Virus record (IMG/VR): IMGVR_UViG_3300021247_000501
Coordinates: 1-37,824 of that record
From: a virus
Direction: 5' to 3' (one strand)
DNA: 37,824 nucleotides
Positions within the stretch are counted from its first letter, which is position 1; every line of letters starts with the position of its first letter. The translations under genes and the position numbers were made by a program. The notes beneath the pieces are model-generated. The model was not told the DNA's origin. It did no database searches and worked only from the letters and a program-made list of their open reading frames with translations. Shown one piece after another: positions 7,793 through 15,305 of the stretch.

Positions 7793-8144
7793 AGGTAAAA
7801 TCGCATTACAAAACTTGGGATCGCCTAATAAAAATGGTAGAATCTATTCTGAAGATCTTATAAAAGAAGCCATATTAAATTGTGATTATTTAAAAAATAA
7901 AAGGTTGTTTATAACTCGTAATGCCCCCCAATCTGTTGAAGTTGATTTAGCGGATGTTGTGGGGGTGATTGATGACCTCTACATTAAAGACAATAATTTG
8001 ATTGCGGATGTTTCTTTTATAGTAGAAGATAAAAATTTGGAATATTACGACATTAGACCAAATGGTATTGGTAATGTTGATGAAAATGGTGTTGTATCCA
8101 ACTATGAATTTATATCGTTTTCGTTGACAAACGATCCTGCTTAA
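7782..8144 (+). CDS. Small gp21/prohead-protease-related protein, probably inactive
   Basis: 120 aa. The opening ([28 protein letters not shown]) resembles the NxNGRiYp segment of T4 gp21-like prohead proteases. The end ([20 protein letters not shown] then [10 protein letters not shown]) parallels their SSRGxGxv...yel.giDlV.xPS segment. The serine expected in SSRG is replaced (DIRPNG), and no GE(L)DHP-like histidine is present, so proteolysis is unlikely. It sits among replication genes rather than head genes. The relation is by pattern only; it may instead be a binding or decoy protein built on the same fold. Confidence 0.45.
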   Translation: MKIKGKIALQNLGSPNKNGRIYSEDLIKEAILNCDYLKNKRLFITRNAPQSVEVDLADVVGVIDDLYIKDNNLIADVSFIVEDKNLEYYDIRPNGIGNVDENGVVSNYEFISFSLTNDPA

Positions 8145-9041
8145 ATGAATACTCTTGACAAATTTATAGAAATTGGTAATTATAACATGCAGAAAATTTT
8201 CGCATGGGTTAATTCTGATTTGGATGGTATTGGTTCTACCGTCCTCTTGGGTAATTTATTTAAAAATTTCGAGTATCGTCACTGCTTTTTTGGTAAATTT
8301 GAGGAGCAATACCTACCTTGGGTTAAAGAAAATGCAGAAGATTACGATAAAATCTTCGTAGTTGGTATGGTTCTTGATCAAAATCTGGTAAAAAAGATTG
8401 ACGATCACCGTGTTGTGTTCATTTCAGACCGTCCTGATGACTTCAAAACATGGGATTCCACCAAAATTCAGGAAGAATGCTCATCCTGCACCAAACTTTT
8501 ATATAAAAAGTTCAAAGAAAAGGTGGAATTTACTAAGAATTTGAAAAAATTCTTTCTTTACGTGGATGATTACAACTCCTACAACCTAAAACACGAGGAA
8601 ACCAAGTATTTGAATGCTCTTTATCGTAAATCGGGAGGAAATCGTTTCATTAATTTTGTAAATCGCTTCTGGAACGGGTTCGACGGTTTCACCACTGCGG
8701 AAGTTAAGCTTGCGGAAGGATTTTTTAAAGAATTAGAGAAGGAATTAGAAGAAATCACGCTATATTCAGGTGAATGGGAAAAATTCAAGGTCATTTCCAC
8801 CATTTCCAAGTTCTCTGTGAACGAATTATCTCATTCCATCATGGAAAATTATCCAGCAGATGTGGTGATTGTGATGAATCCAGACACTCAATTCGTTTCC
8901 TTTAGAAAATACAAAGGTTCGGAGGTTGACATTGCTAAAATGGCTGCTAATCTGTGTGACGGTGGTGGTGGCGAATGGGCATCAGGAGGTAAAATCACCA
9001 AGGAATTTTTGAAATTTAGTGAAACACTTACGGAGATATAA
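8145..9041 (+). CDS. DHH-family phosphoesterase (nanoRNase/pAp phosphatase-like)
   Basis: 298 aa. The N-terminal DHH motif I is NSDLDGIGS (24-31, replacing DxDxxG), with conserved-looking acidic positions ISDRPDD and LYVDDYNSYNL. The C-terminal DHHA1 signature is GGGGEWASGG (273-282), where the usual GGGHxxAxG His is replaced by Glu. Family members cleave short RNAs or pAp, recycling nucleotides from degraded RNA; that role here is inferred. It begins directly after the preceding stop. A start at the internal Met (MQKIFAW, 8187) is also possible, since homology begins there. Confidence 0.75.
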   Translation: MNTLDKFIEIGNYNMQKIFAWVNSDLDGIGSTVLLGNLFKNFEYRHCFFGKFEEQYLPWVKENAEDYDKIFVVGMVLDQNLVKKIDDHRVVFISDRPDDFKTWDSTKIQEECSSCTKLLYKKFKEKVEFTKNLKKFFLYVDDYNSYNLKHEETKYLNALYRKSGGNRFINFVNRFWNGFDGFTTAEVKLAEGFFKELEKELEEITLYSGEWEKFKVISTISKFSVNELSHSIMENYPADVVIVMNPDTQFVSFRKYKGSEVDIAKMAANLCDGGGGEWASGGKITKEFLKFSETLTEI

Positions 9042-9727
9042 TGAAATTATACGAAATCCAACATATCAATCAGGATCACAATCCCAATAAACAGATGGGA
9101 GAGGAATTAAGATTTGTTTCTCAAGTATCTAATATTTCTGAAAAATTTTATCCAGCAGAGAAACAACCCAAAGATTACGATCATGTGCGTAGATTGACAC
9201 ACATGTTATTTTTAGCGTGGAATGATAGTAACCCCTTGGAAGGAACTGTTTATCTTGGAGAATTTTATAATCCAGAATCGGAAGATGAAAAATTTTATAG
9301 ATTTTTTGAGGAATTTAATAAATTTCCTATTAATGAGACACAGAAATCTATGTATCACCGTATTAAAAAAGGGTGGCATACTATTGGTGGAAGAAGATGT
9401 GGTGCTACCACATTACTATTGACAATCGCAGCATATGAAGCAGCGATTAATGATAAATTCGTGGTTTATTTAGCACATACTGAATATACAGCTACTCTAT
9501 ATAATATAGAATTTCACAATAAAATGTATCACACACAATTTGTATTCAACCTAAAAAAAGTTCAATTTAGAACATGTATGACTGACATGAATATTTTTAG
9601 AGGACATTCTAATGTGAGAGTCATATTTGATAATATAGGATATTGTAAATTTTTTAAATATGGTCAATATAAAAATATCACTAAACCAATCCGCGACTTT
9701 AAACAATTTTCAATTGATACATTTTAA
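9041..9727 (+). CDS. P-loop protein with deviant Walker A
   Basis: 228 aa, not assigned to a named gene. It has a P-loop-like strand-turn (IGGRRCGATTLLLTIAAYEA, about 115-134), then a beta strand VVYLAH and a Walker B-like RVIFDNIG (193-200). The layout resembles the N-terminal ATPase core of terminases and superfamily 2 helicases, but the invariant Lys of GK(S/T) is Ala (GATT) and Asp198-Asn replaces DE. Basic Arg118-Arg119 could substitute, as in terminases with shifted basic residues; otherwise it is a non-catalytic nucleotide-binding relic. TAATG overlap with the DHH gene; GGAG 9 nt upstream is one of the few Shine-Dalgarno sequences in the window. Confidence 0.6.
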   Translation: MKLYEIQHINQDHNPNKQMGEELRFVSQVSNISEKFYPAEKQPKDYDHVRRLTHMLFLAWNDSNPLEGTVYLGEFYNPESEDEKFYRFFEEFNKFPINETQKSMYHRIKKGWHTIGGRRCGATTLLLTIAAYEAAINDKFVVYLAHTEYTATLYNIEFHNKMYHTQFVFNLKKVQFRTCMTDMNIFRGHSNVRVIFDNIGYCKFFKYGQYKNITKPIRDFKQFSIDTF

Positions 9728-9729
9728 TT

Positions 9730-10014
9730 ATGAACTTTGATCCATCATCAGAAATTGTGGGGGAGGAGACCACACATCTTTTTCTCTGTTATTGCACATT
9801 TATTAATCACCTTAAAGGTAAAAAATTATCCATTCAGAATGTTTTCGTTGCAACTCTCCAAGAAGAAAAGTTGAAAACGATTTTGAAAACAATTTTATCT
9901 CTTGACTCTGATCAAGAACTTGTTAAAGTGTTTCTTGATTATGATCCGACTATTTCGCGTAGTAAGTTCATCACGAAATACATTAACTCGGAACAGAAAA
10001 AGAAAAGAAAATGA
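9730..10014 (+). CDS. Small protein of unknown function, 94 aa
   Basis: Not recognised. A mostly helical, Lys-rich protein (tail EQKKKRK) starting 2 nt after the previous stop and overlapping the next gene by 4 bp (ATGA). Position beside the gp59-like and gp32 genes is where T4 carries gene 33 (late-transcription coactivator, 112 aa), but no clamp-binding hydrophobic C-terminus is visible, so I do not make that call. Confidence 0.65.
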   Translation: MNFDPSSEIVGEETTHLFLCYCTFINHLKGKKLSIQNVFVATLQEEKLKTILKTILSLDSDQELVKVFLDYDPTISRSKFITKYINSEQKKKRK

Positions 10015-10229
10015 CGAAACCAGAAGATATCATTACCTTTGGTAAATACAAAGGTAAATCATTCGAAGAAATTTCTGATATTGAACCATTGTATATTCTG
10101 TGGTTGGATGAAAATGTTGATAGTGTTAAGTTACCTAAAAAATGGGTTGAACTGGTCGAATGGGATGTGAGGGATCAAGAAGAAATACTATTAGATGCTT
10201 GGTGTGATTGGTATGCGAGATATGACTGA
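10011..10229 (+). CDS. DUF3820-type small protein (exonuclease X C-terminal-like)
   Basis: 72 aa with the signature ITFGKYKGKSFEEISDIEPLYILWLDEN, typical of the small DUF3820 module found alone in phages or fused to exonuclease X-like DnaQ nucleases. It is probably a DNA-metabolism accessory that binds nucleic acid; exact function unknown. The ATGA overlap with the previous gene and overlap with the loader-like gene place it in the replication operon. Confidence 0.7.
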   Translation: MTKPEDIITFGKYKGKSFEEISDIEPLYILWLDENVDSVKLPKKWVELVEWDVRDQEEILLDAWCDWYARYD

Positions 10230-10851
10230 TTTTCAAAAAAGAATTTACAACTCCCACCTTGCGATTTCTCGTAAGATGCGCGATAAACCATTTCGGATTC
10301 GTAAGGATTTCTCTGATATGGATCAGACTAAAATTGATCAACTTGCCAGTCTGGAGAGATTTTTCAACAGCTATCAAAATGTAAAAATTGATGACTATTT
10401 TTCTGCTCCTTATGTGATTTTCGAGGATGATGACTACTTTGATTTGGATTTTTTCTTGACTTCCAAAGCAAAGAAAGTATACTCTCAATACATGAAGAAA
10501 ATCGAGACGGATGATCCCGATTCGGAAACTTCTCTCAGACGATTAGTGGATAGTCTTAAATTTGTCAGAGACTTTTGTAAAGAAAAGGGCTTGACTTTGG
10601 AGAAATATCCGTTATATATTGAGAACGCTTTACCAAATATTATTGATCATTTGAAGAATCATCGTATAAATATGTATACGCTCCATGCTTTAGGTGTTTC
10701 AAAAATCGAGGTAGAGAGTCGTATTCTGGATTTTATTTTCTCAGACTTTTGGATTACGTTTCAAAAAACGAAAAACAAATTTTATCTGTCGAAAAAAATG
10801 AAGGAATTATCAAAACAAGCATTGACTAAAATACAAAATCAACTACAATAA
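10222..10851 (+). CDS. 59: gp59-like helicase loader (probable)
   Basis: 209 aa from the chosen Met (MTDFQKRIYNSHLAISRKMRD). T4 gp59 (217 aa) loads gp41 on gp32-coated ssDNA. Support: size, position immediately upstream of gp32 as in T4-like replication clusters, and a basic, helical, two-half architecture with the block KPFRIRKDFSDM then RFFNSYQNVKIDDYFSAPYVIF. Starts at 10195 and 10213 are in frame and also possible; 10222 overlaps the previous stop least. Sequence identity to T4 gp59 is not obvious to the eye, so the call leans on context. Confidence 0.55.
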   Translation: MTDFQKRIYNSHLAISRKMRDKPFRIRKDFSDMDQTKIDQLASLERFFNSYQNVKIDDYFSAPYVIFEDDDYFDLDFFLTSKAKKVYSQYMKKIETDDPDSETSLRRLVDSLKFVRDFCKEKGLTLEKYPLYIENALPNIIDHLKNHRINMYTLHALGVSKIEVESRILDFIFSDFWITFQKTKNKFYLSKKMKELSKQALTKIQNQLQ

Positions 10852-10863
10852 CTAAACAACAAT

Positions 10864-11781
10864 ATGGCAACAAAAACAAAAAGCAAATTCGGCGCAGCTA
10901 TGTTCGATTCGATCAAAGCAGCATTAAACAAGAACAGTGAGTCATCTGGTGGACAATTCTCAAATATCATGAGTTTTCCCGCTGGTTATACTTACACTCT
11001 TCGATTGATTCCAAACGTGGAAGACCCTGAAAAGACTCTCTTCCATCATTGGGTACATGGTTGGAATAGTAAGGCGACTGGCTCTTACATGAGTTTCTTA
11101 GGTCTTCAAACATTTGGTGATCGTGATCCGATTTCTGAATTGCGTTGGAAGCTTTGGAAAGCATGGAAAGAAGTTAATCCAAAAGTGGAGAATAAAGAAT
11201 ATAAAGCTGAAATCACCCAAAAAGAACAATGGTTGGTGAATGTTTATGTGATTGATGATCCAGCTAAACCTGAAAACAATGGCACTGTCAAGATTCTTCG
11301 TATGGGTCCTCAACTCAAGAAGATTATTGATGATGCTACTGAAGGTGAGCGTTCCGATGAACTTGGTTGGGATATCTTTGATCCTACTAAAGGACACGAT
11401 TTCAAAATCGTAGTTGAAAAGAAAGGTGATTACACTACATTCGAGCGTTCTTTCATCACCACTAAGTCCAAAACCGTTTTGGATGAGGAGGAAATTGATA
11501 AGATCTGTGAATCTCTTCATGATTTGGAAGCAATTTATTCTGTGAAAACTTATGATGAACTTCAAGAAGTTCTCAATGAACACTTCTTCGTTGGTGAAGA
11601 AAAAGAAGAGCGCAAACCCTTGGCTAAAGCTAAAAAAGAGGTGGTTGTGACTGAAGATGAGGATGAAGATGATGACATTCCCATGTTTCACGAAAAACCC
11701 AAAGCGGTAGCGACAACTAAAAAGAAAGTAGTCGATGATGATGAAGATATTGATGATCTTCTCGCTGGTTTAGACAACTAA
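10864..11781 (+). CDS. 32: Single-stranded DNA-binding protein, T4 gp32-like
   Basis: 305 aa, matching T4 gp32 (301 aa). Basic N-terminal segment for cooperativity, OB-fold core with aromatic-rich MSFPAGYTYTLRLIPNV and ISELRWKLWKAWKEV, and a long acidic tail from about 240 ending DDLLAGLDN, the gp32 C-terminal partner-recruiting motif. The gp32 zinc-site cysteines are missing: the region corresponding to it (HHWVHGWNSKATGSYMSFL) has no Cys, and only one Cys (ICESL) occurs in the protein. It binds replicating and recombining ssDNA and contacts gp59 and UvsX. Codons look biased as in a highly expressed gene. A strong hairpin follows. Confidence 0.93.
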   Translation: MATKTKSKFGAAMFDSIKAALNKNSESSGGQFSNIMSFPAGYTYTLRLIPNVEDPEKTLFHHWVHGWNSKATGSYMSFLGLQTFGDRDPISELRWKLWKAWKEVNPKVENKEYKAEITQKEQWLVNVYVIDDPAKPENNGTVKILRMGPQLKKIIDDATEGERSDELGWDIFDPTKGHDFKIVVEKKGDYTTFERSFITTKSKTVLDEEEIDKICESLHDLEAIYSVKTYDELQEVLNEHFFVGEEKEERKPLAKAKKEVVVTEDEDEDDDIPMFHEKPKAVATTKKKVVDDDEDIDDLLAGLDN

Positions 11782-11791
11782 TCCTCAACCC

Positions 11792-11819
11792 ACCCTCTCC
11801 ATCAATCAGTGGAGAGGGT
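11792..11819 (+). terminator. Rho-independent-type terminator after gp32
   Basis: ACCCTCTCCA (11792-11801), loop TCAATCAG, then TGGAGAGGGT (11810-11819): a perfect 10-bp stem, followed by TTCCCCTTT. The T-tract is interrupted by C, so termination may be partial. It would end the gp41-gp32 transcript. Confidence 0.75.
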
Positions 11820-11836
11820 TTCCCCTTTAATAAATT

Positions 11837-12298
11837 ATGAGTAATATTCCCGAAGAAATCGAAGCAATGGCATTTTTGATTGGTCAATCCAAACAGATGG
11901 ATGATCTGTGGGTTGATAGACCTGACACATTAGTGACAGATACCTCAACATTGAAAAGAGGTATGAGTGATTATATCCAACAACAGAGACGGATACAACA
12001 ACCGCAAGTCGCGTTACCAACACATCCTCTCCAATATCCACAAGTTCCACAACCACCCATTGTTCCAATTCCTAATTATGTCCCACCACAGGAATTACCC
12101 CAAGTCCAGCAAAAAGTGGATGACGGGCAATTGGAACTGAATTTCGAACCAACTAAAGTGGATGAAATTATTATTTTGTTGAAAGAAATTTCTACAAAAT
12201 TGACAAAACAGAATAATATGCTAGAAAAGCATTATGCAAATAAATCTAAACAGAAAACCCTTTCAGAACCTGTTACTAAGCTTATCCCAAATAAGTGA
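11837..12298 (+). CDS. Pro/Gln-rich protein of unknown function, 153 aa
   Basis: Not recognised. Acidic N-terminal helix (IPEEIEAMAFLIGQSKQMDDLW), a central disordered Pro/Gln-rich linker (about 50-95, with PQVPQPPIVPIP), then a short helical segment (VDEIIILLKEISTKLTKQNN) and a Lys-rich tail. It lies between the terminator and the clamp gene and overlaps the clamp gene by 65 bp in another frame. The linker-plus-helix design suggests a flexible adaptor; this is inference. Confidence 0.6.
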   Translation: MSNIPEEIEAMAFLIGQSKQMDDLWVDRPDTLVTDTSTLKRGMSDYIQQQRRIQQPQVALPTHPLQYPQVPQPPIVPIPNYVPPQELPQVQQKVDDGQLELNFEPTKVDEIIILLKEISTKLTKQNNMLEKHYANKSKQKTLSEPVTKLIPNK

Positions 12299-12941
12299 TA
12301 CATGCGTTTTGGAGATGAAAGATGACGGCATACATGGAATTTCCTCTAGTGAGGACAACTCCATGTATGCTCATGCTTATCTCAAAGGTGATTTTGAGGA
12401 ACAAAATCTAAATTTACCGTCTCTAAAGAAACTTTCCAAAGCACTTGATATGGTATCGTCTGATACTATCAAGTTAAAATTGAATGGTAATCATTTGGAG
12501 TATAAAGATAAGCAAATCAAATTCAAATATCATCTACATGAAGATGGTGTTATCACTAGACCTAAGTTGTCCTTGGAAAAGATTCGTAATTTTGAATACG
12601 GTATCGAATTCGAATTGGATTTTGATTTCCTTTCCAATATTCTCCAGAAATCTTCTATCACTAATACTAAAAAATTGTATATTTCCACAGAAGATGATCA
12701 TCTGGTGTGGAAAGTTGGGGATGAAACTGTCCCTAATAGCGATTGTTTGAGCATCGTGGGAGATGATGTTGATTTTGAATTAAATTCTTTCATTTTGAAG
12801 ATTGATAATTTGAAATTATTATCTAAAGTATCGAAGACTGGTAATCTATTTAAGATCAACTCTAAGTTAGGTGTTGGTTGTATCATCACGAAGAGTGGTG
12901 ATTTTGAAATGGAATATATTTTTAGCTCATTGAAGAATTAA
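12234..12941 (+). CDS. 45: Sliding clamp, T4 gp45-like
   Basis: 235 aa (T4 gp45 is 228). The N-terminal helix MQINLNRKPFQNLLLSLSQI then CVLEMKDDGIHGISSSEDNSMYAHAYL follows the first clamp repeat, LPSLKKLSKALDMV the second helix, and LSNILQKSSITNTKKLYISTEDDHLVWKV the second half. It should form the trimeric ring that tethers the polymerase and, in T4, activates late transcription. Full-length homology requires the start at 12234, which creates a 65-bp overlap with the upstream gene. An 11-bp inverted repeat lies near its start. The call rests on fold pattern, length and position after gp32. Confidence 0.82.
   Translation: MQINLNRKPFQNLLLSLSQISDTCVLEMKDDGIHGISSSEDNSMYAHAYLKGDFEEQNLNLPSLKKLSKALDMVSSDTIKLKLNGNHLEYKDKQIKFKYHLHEDGVITRPKLSLEKIRNFEYGIEFELDFDFLSNILQKSSITNTKKLYISTEDDHLVWKVGDETVPNSDCLSIVGDDVDFELNSFILKIDNLKLLSKVSKTGNLFKINSKLGVGCIITKSGDFEMEYIFSSLKN
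12328..12370 (+). promoter_or_regulatory. 45: Large hairpin within the 5' part of the clamp gene
   Basis: GCATACATGGA (12328-12338) pairs perfectly with TCCATGTATGC (12360-12370). The loop holds a second small stem, CCTC (12343-12346) with GAGG (12351-12354), around TAGT. It is coding (GIHGISSSEDNSMYA) and begins 95 nt into the gene. It could affect translation or mRNA stability, or be a protein target. Function inferred; the pairing is seen directly. Confidence 0.55.
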
Positions 12942-12943
12942 TC

Positions 12944-13150
12944 ATGGACGAAGATACAAAATTACAGATAGAAGATGCGAGAGCGACTATTCAAGCTCTC
13001 GATCATCAGCAACAGGAAATCTACAATAGTATCAAACATTTAGTCGATCCCGATATCGAGGATTATCTGTGGGACTATTGTTTTAATTGTGAATTCGGTA
13101 AAAAAACAGAATTCACCACAAGAATAAAAGAAATTATTTATGGCGATTAA
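12944..13150 (+). CDS. Small acidic protein of unknown function, 68 aa
   Basis: Not recognised. A short helical protein (MDEDTKLQIEDARATIQALD...) with two Cys in DYCFNCEF, which is too few for a zinc finger. Starts 2 nt after the clamp stop and overlaps the next ORF by 11 bp, so it belongs to the clamp operon. Confidence 0.6.
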   Translation: MDEDTKLQIEDARATIQALDHQQQEIYNSIKHLVDPDIEDYLWDYCFNCEFGKKTEFTTRIKEIIYGD

Positions 13151-13394
13151 CGAAATTACAGGGAAAGTTATTAAAACATCACCACAGAATTCAGCATATT
13201 CTGATGGATGGGATAAAGTATTTGCTAAAAAATCAGCACACGAGTGGCTCAAAACCATGCCAGATGTCCGAATGATGGACCCTGATGGCTGGAGACAGAA
13301 TGATGGTGTCGATATGGATACACCTATCAAATGGTCTGATTTTCAAAAACGTTTGAATATGTCAACAATTCTTTTTAAGAATCTCAATGTATAA
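13140..13394 (+). CDS. Conserved-looking small phage protein, 84 aa
   Basis: Function unknown. The central block DGWDKVFAKKSAHEWLKTMP then PDVRMMDPDGWR and TPIKWSDFQKRLNMSTILF looks like a compact conserved domain that recurs in phage genomes as an unnamed protein. It overlaps both neighbours by 8-11 bp. No catalytic motif can be assigned. Confidence 0.65.
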   Translation: MAINEITGKVIKTSPQNSAYSDGWDKVFAKKSAHEWLKTMPDVRMMDPDGWRQNDGVDMDTPIKWSDFQKRLNMSTILFKNLNV

Positions 13395-13785
13395 CTTATT
13401 CTTAGATGATGTTCGTAGACCCAAAGAAGCATTTCTTTATGGGGAAGGTAAAATGTTATGTGAATACTCTGGTGTTCCCAATGGTTGTTGGGAGATCGTG
13501 AGGAATTATGATGATTTCGTGAAAATTCTCAACGAAAAAGGACTACCGAGAGCAATTTCTTTTGATTGTGATTTGGCGAAAGAACATGTGCAACATTACA
13601 TGTCAGAAAGTTTAATAACAGGTGTGTATGAGTGGGAAAATTTTCAAAATAAATGTGGTATCCACTGTGCAAAATATTTGAAATCTATATTGTCCGATAA
13701 AGATGATGTTAGAATATTCATTCACTCTGCTAATGAGTTAGGCAGGGGGATAATTAAAAATATACTATCGCAATGGATATTTTAA
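13387..13785 (+). CDS. cREC-type receiver-like domain protein
   Basis: 132 aa matching the cyclic-phosphate-processing receiver-like domain (cREC_REC, PF20274 type): MYNLFLDDVRRPKEA with the Asp pair at 7-8, WEIVRNYDDFVKIL, LPRAISFDCDLAKE (usual DhDL, here DCDL at 60-63), CAKYLKSIL and a closing FIHSANELGR (HSAN 113-116). The family is predicted to act on cyclic phosphate ends in RNA repair contexts; activity here is inferred. It runs tail to tail with the homing endonuclease (4-bp overlap). On the other side of that insert lies a HAD phosphatase, so the two were perhaps once adjacent. Confidence 0.78.
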   Translation: MYNLFLDDVRRPKEAFLYGEGKMLCEYSGVPNGCWEIVRNYDDFVKILNEKGLPRAISFDCDLAKEHVQHYMSESLITGVYEWENFQNKCGIHCAKYLKSILSDKDDVRIFIHSANELGRGIIKNILSQWIF

Positions 13786-14735
13786 TAATGGGGGACTAGT
13801 ATCCATCCTTTATGAATACCCGATTTTGTTGGTTTATTATTCTTTCCTGCTCTTCTCAATACATTTGGATTAAAATTTTTATTTCGACAAAATTCGTTTA
13901 TATCATGTGTTGAATACTCTTCACCAGTTAGAACATTTCTAATGATTCGTTTAGTGTTTTCAAATGCTTTTATATTATCTGTAAATTTCTTATATTTTCT
14001 ATCCAATCTAATTGATTCGGTGGAATCTTTATACACCCATTTTAAAAAATTAAATGCGTCTTTGCATAACCCTATGTTATAAAGATTCACATATTTAGTT
14101 TGTGTTATTTTATGTGTTTGTATTCCGATGGATGAAAGATGATTTCGTATGAAACTTAAACATTCTAAAGTGCTTAAAAAGCTTACCCGATACTTACCAT
14201 CTACTATGGTTAAATTACCATCTCCATCGTACAACCCTCTTATGAAATGAGAATAATAATCTTCTTTTATTTTCGGAAAATGAAAAATTTTAGATTTATA
14301 TTCGTCTACACCATGATTTTTTATATATTGACAAAATTCTTTTGATGATATCTGTATGCTTATTTGTGTGTATGTCTTATCAGTGCGATTATCATAACGA
14401 TCACGAATTCTAACTGGACTACCAGCACCGATAGCATTTTTAAATTTTGGTAATATATCTTCGTCTCTTACATAAAAACTTAATTTGTAACCATTTTTAT
14501 GTATACAACCATCTGCCGTGATAAATCCTAACCAATATGCTTTTGCGGGACTATCAATATTTTCAAAATAATTCACGTTTAATGGTTGTTTTCTACGCGA
14601 AACGACCACTCCATTGGATTCTAAAATTTGTTTTATATTTTTCATACTTGTTTTGAATTGCGATCTAACTTCATATATTTTCCCACATTTTAGATACGCA
14701 TCCACGACTTCTTTTTCCTTTTCAAATATTGACAT
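13782..14735 (-). CDS. Free-standing LAGLIDADG-type homing endonuclease
   Basis: 317 aa. Two dodecapeptide motifs, AYWLGFITADGCI (66-78) and FIRGLYDGDGNL (164-175), define the two-motif monomeric LAGLIDADG architecture, with acidic metal-binding residues in TADG and DGDG. An N-terminal helix-turn-helix-like segment (EKEVVDAYLKCGKIYEVRSQFKTS then MKNIKQIL) and a C-terminal segment (LTGEEYSTHDINEFCRNKN...GWILV) may bind DNA. It is antisense to its neighbours and self-contained between the cREC and HAD genes, as expected of a mobile intron-less homing gene. An A/T-rich upstream region holds TTAAATA about 20 nt before the start. Confidence 0.88.
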   Translation of the reverse strand: MSIFEKEKEVVDAYLKCGKIYEVRSQFKTSMKNIKQILESNGVVVSRRKQPLNVNYFENIDSPAKAYWLGFITADGCIHKNGYKLSFYVRDEDILPKFKNAIGAGSPVRIRDRYDNRTDKTYTQISIQISSKEFCQYIKNHGVDEYKSKIFHFPKIKEDYYSHFIRGLYDGDGNLTIVDGKYRVSFLSTLECLSFIRNHLSSIGIQTHKITQTKYVNLYNIGLCKDAFNFLKWVYKDSTESIRLDRKYKKFTDNIKAFENTKRIIRNVLTGEEYSTHDINEFCRNKNFNPNVLRRAGKNNKPTKSGIHKGWILVPHY

Positions 14736-14780
14736 AATAATAATTTGGTGTAAATATATTTAACTCCACAATCTAAAAAA

Positions 14781-15305
14781 ATGATAAAAAGAATATTTAT
14801 TGATTGCGACGAGACACTTATATTCGGGGATAGACAATTAAGAGAGAAAAAAGATTGTGATTTCACTATCGTATTGGAATACGGTGGTATTTACGATGTT
14901 AAAGTAAGACCTTCAGCGCACGATGTTATCAATTTAGCACGTAATTACGTTGGAATCGACAATGTTTATCTATTAACAATTGCCACTAGAGAATATGCAA
15001 CAGAAATTTCTGTTCAAGCTAATTTCGGATTCACCTCCGATAATATAATCTCTAGAGAGGACATCAACGAAGCAAGATTTAATACGATGTATGGTGGATA
15101 TCAATACGGAACGAATGTGAATCTGTCTCATTCTGATAATGTGTTAATCGACAATCTCCCAGTAAGAGAGAATGGACAAAAAATGATATACATCGGTATT
15201 AAACCAGATCGTTATCTGAACATCACGCCTTATTATGGATTCGATTTAAAAGATGATGATTTCTATTCATCAGTGGAAAATTTTCTCTTGCAAAAATCCA
15301 AATGA
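14781..15305 (+). CDS. HAD-superfamily phosphatase
   Basis: 174 aa. HAD motif I is FIDCDETLI (6-14; nucleophile Asp8 and acid/base Asp10), motif II likely LLTIAT (Thr), and the motif IV acidic stretch SHSDNVLIDNLPVREN. Overall size fits a small single-domain HAD such as the 3'-phosphatase part of phage polynucleotide kinase or a nucleotidase. Substrate not readable. It follows the endonuclease insert and overlaps the next gene by 4 bp (ATGA). Confidence 0.75.
   Translation: MIKRIFIDCDETLIFGDRQLREKKDCDFTIVLEYGGIYDVKVRPSAHDVINLARNYVGIDNVYLLTIATREYATEISVQANFGFTSDNIISREDINEARFNTMYGGYQYGTNVNLSHSDNVLIDNLPVRENGQKMIYIGIKPDRYLNITPYYGFDLKDDDFYSSVENFLLQKSK

Noticed and set aside
9730-10014. 94-aa protein as gp33 late-transcription coactivator
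   Set aside because: Position and size fit, but no gp33-like sequence or clamp-binding C-terminus can be seen.
11098-11691. 197-codon antisense ORF opposite gp32
   Set aside because: It is an opposite-strand shadow of a strongly biased gene, has no promoter-like element, and its translation is Phe/Ile-rich without any domain.
13773-13806. Inverted repeat ATGGATA/TATCCAT at the cREC-endonuclease junction as a terminator or homing site
   Set aside because: Only 7 bp with a 20-nt loop and no T-tract; too weak in A/T-rich DNA to claim.
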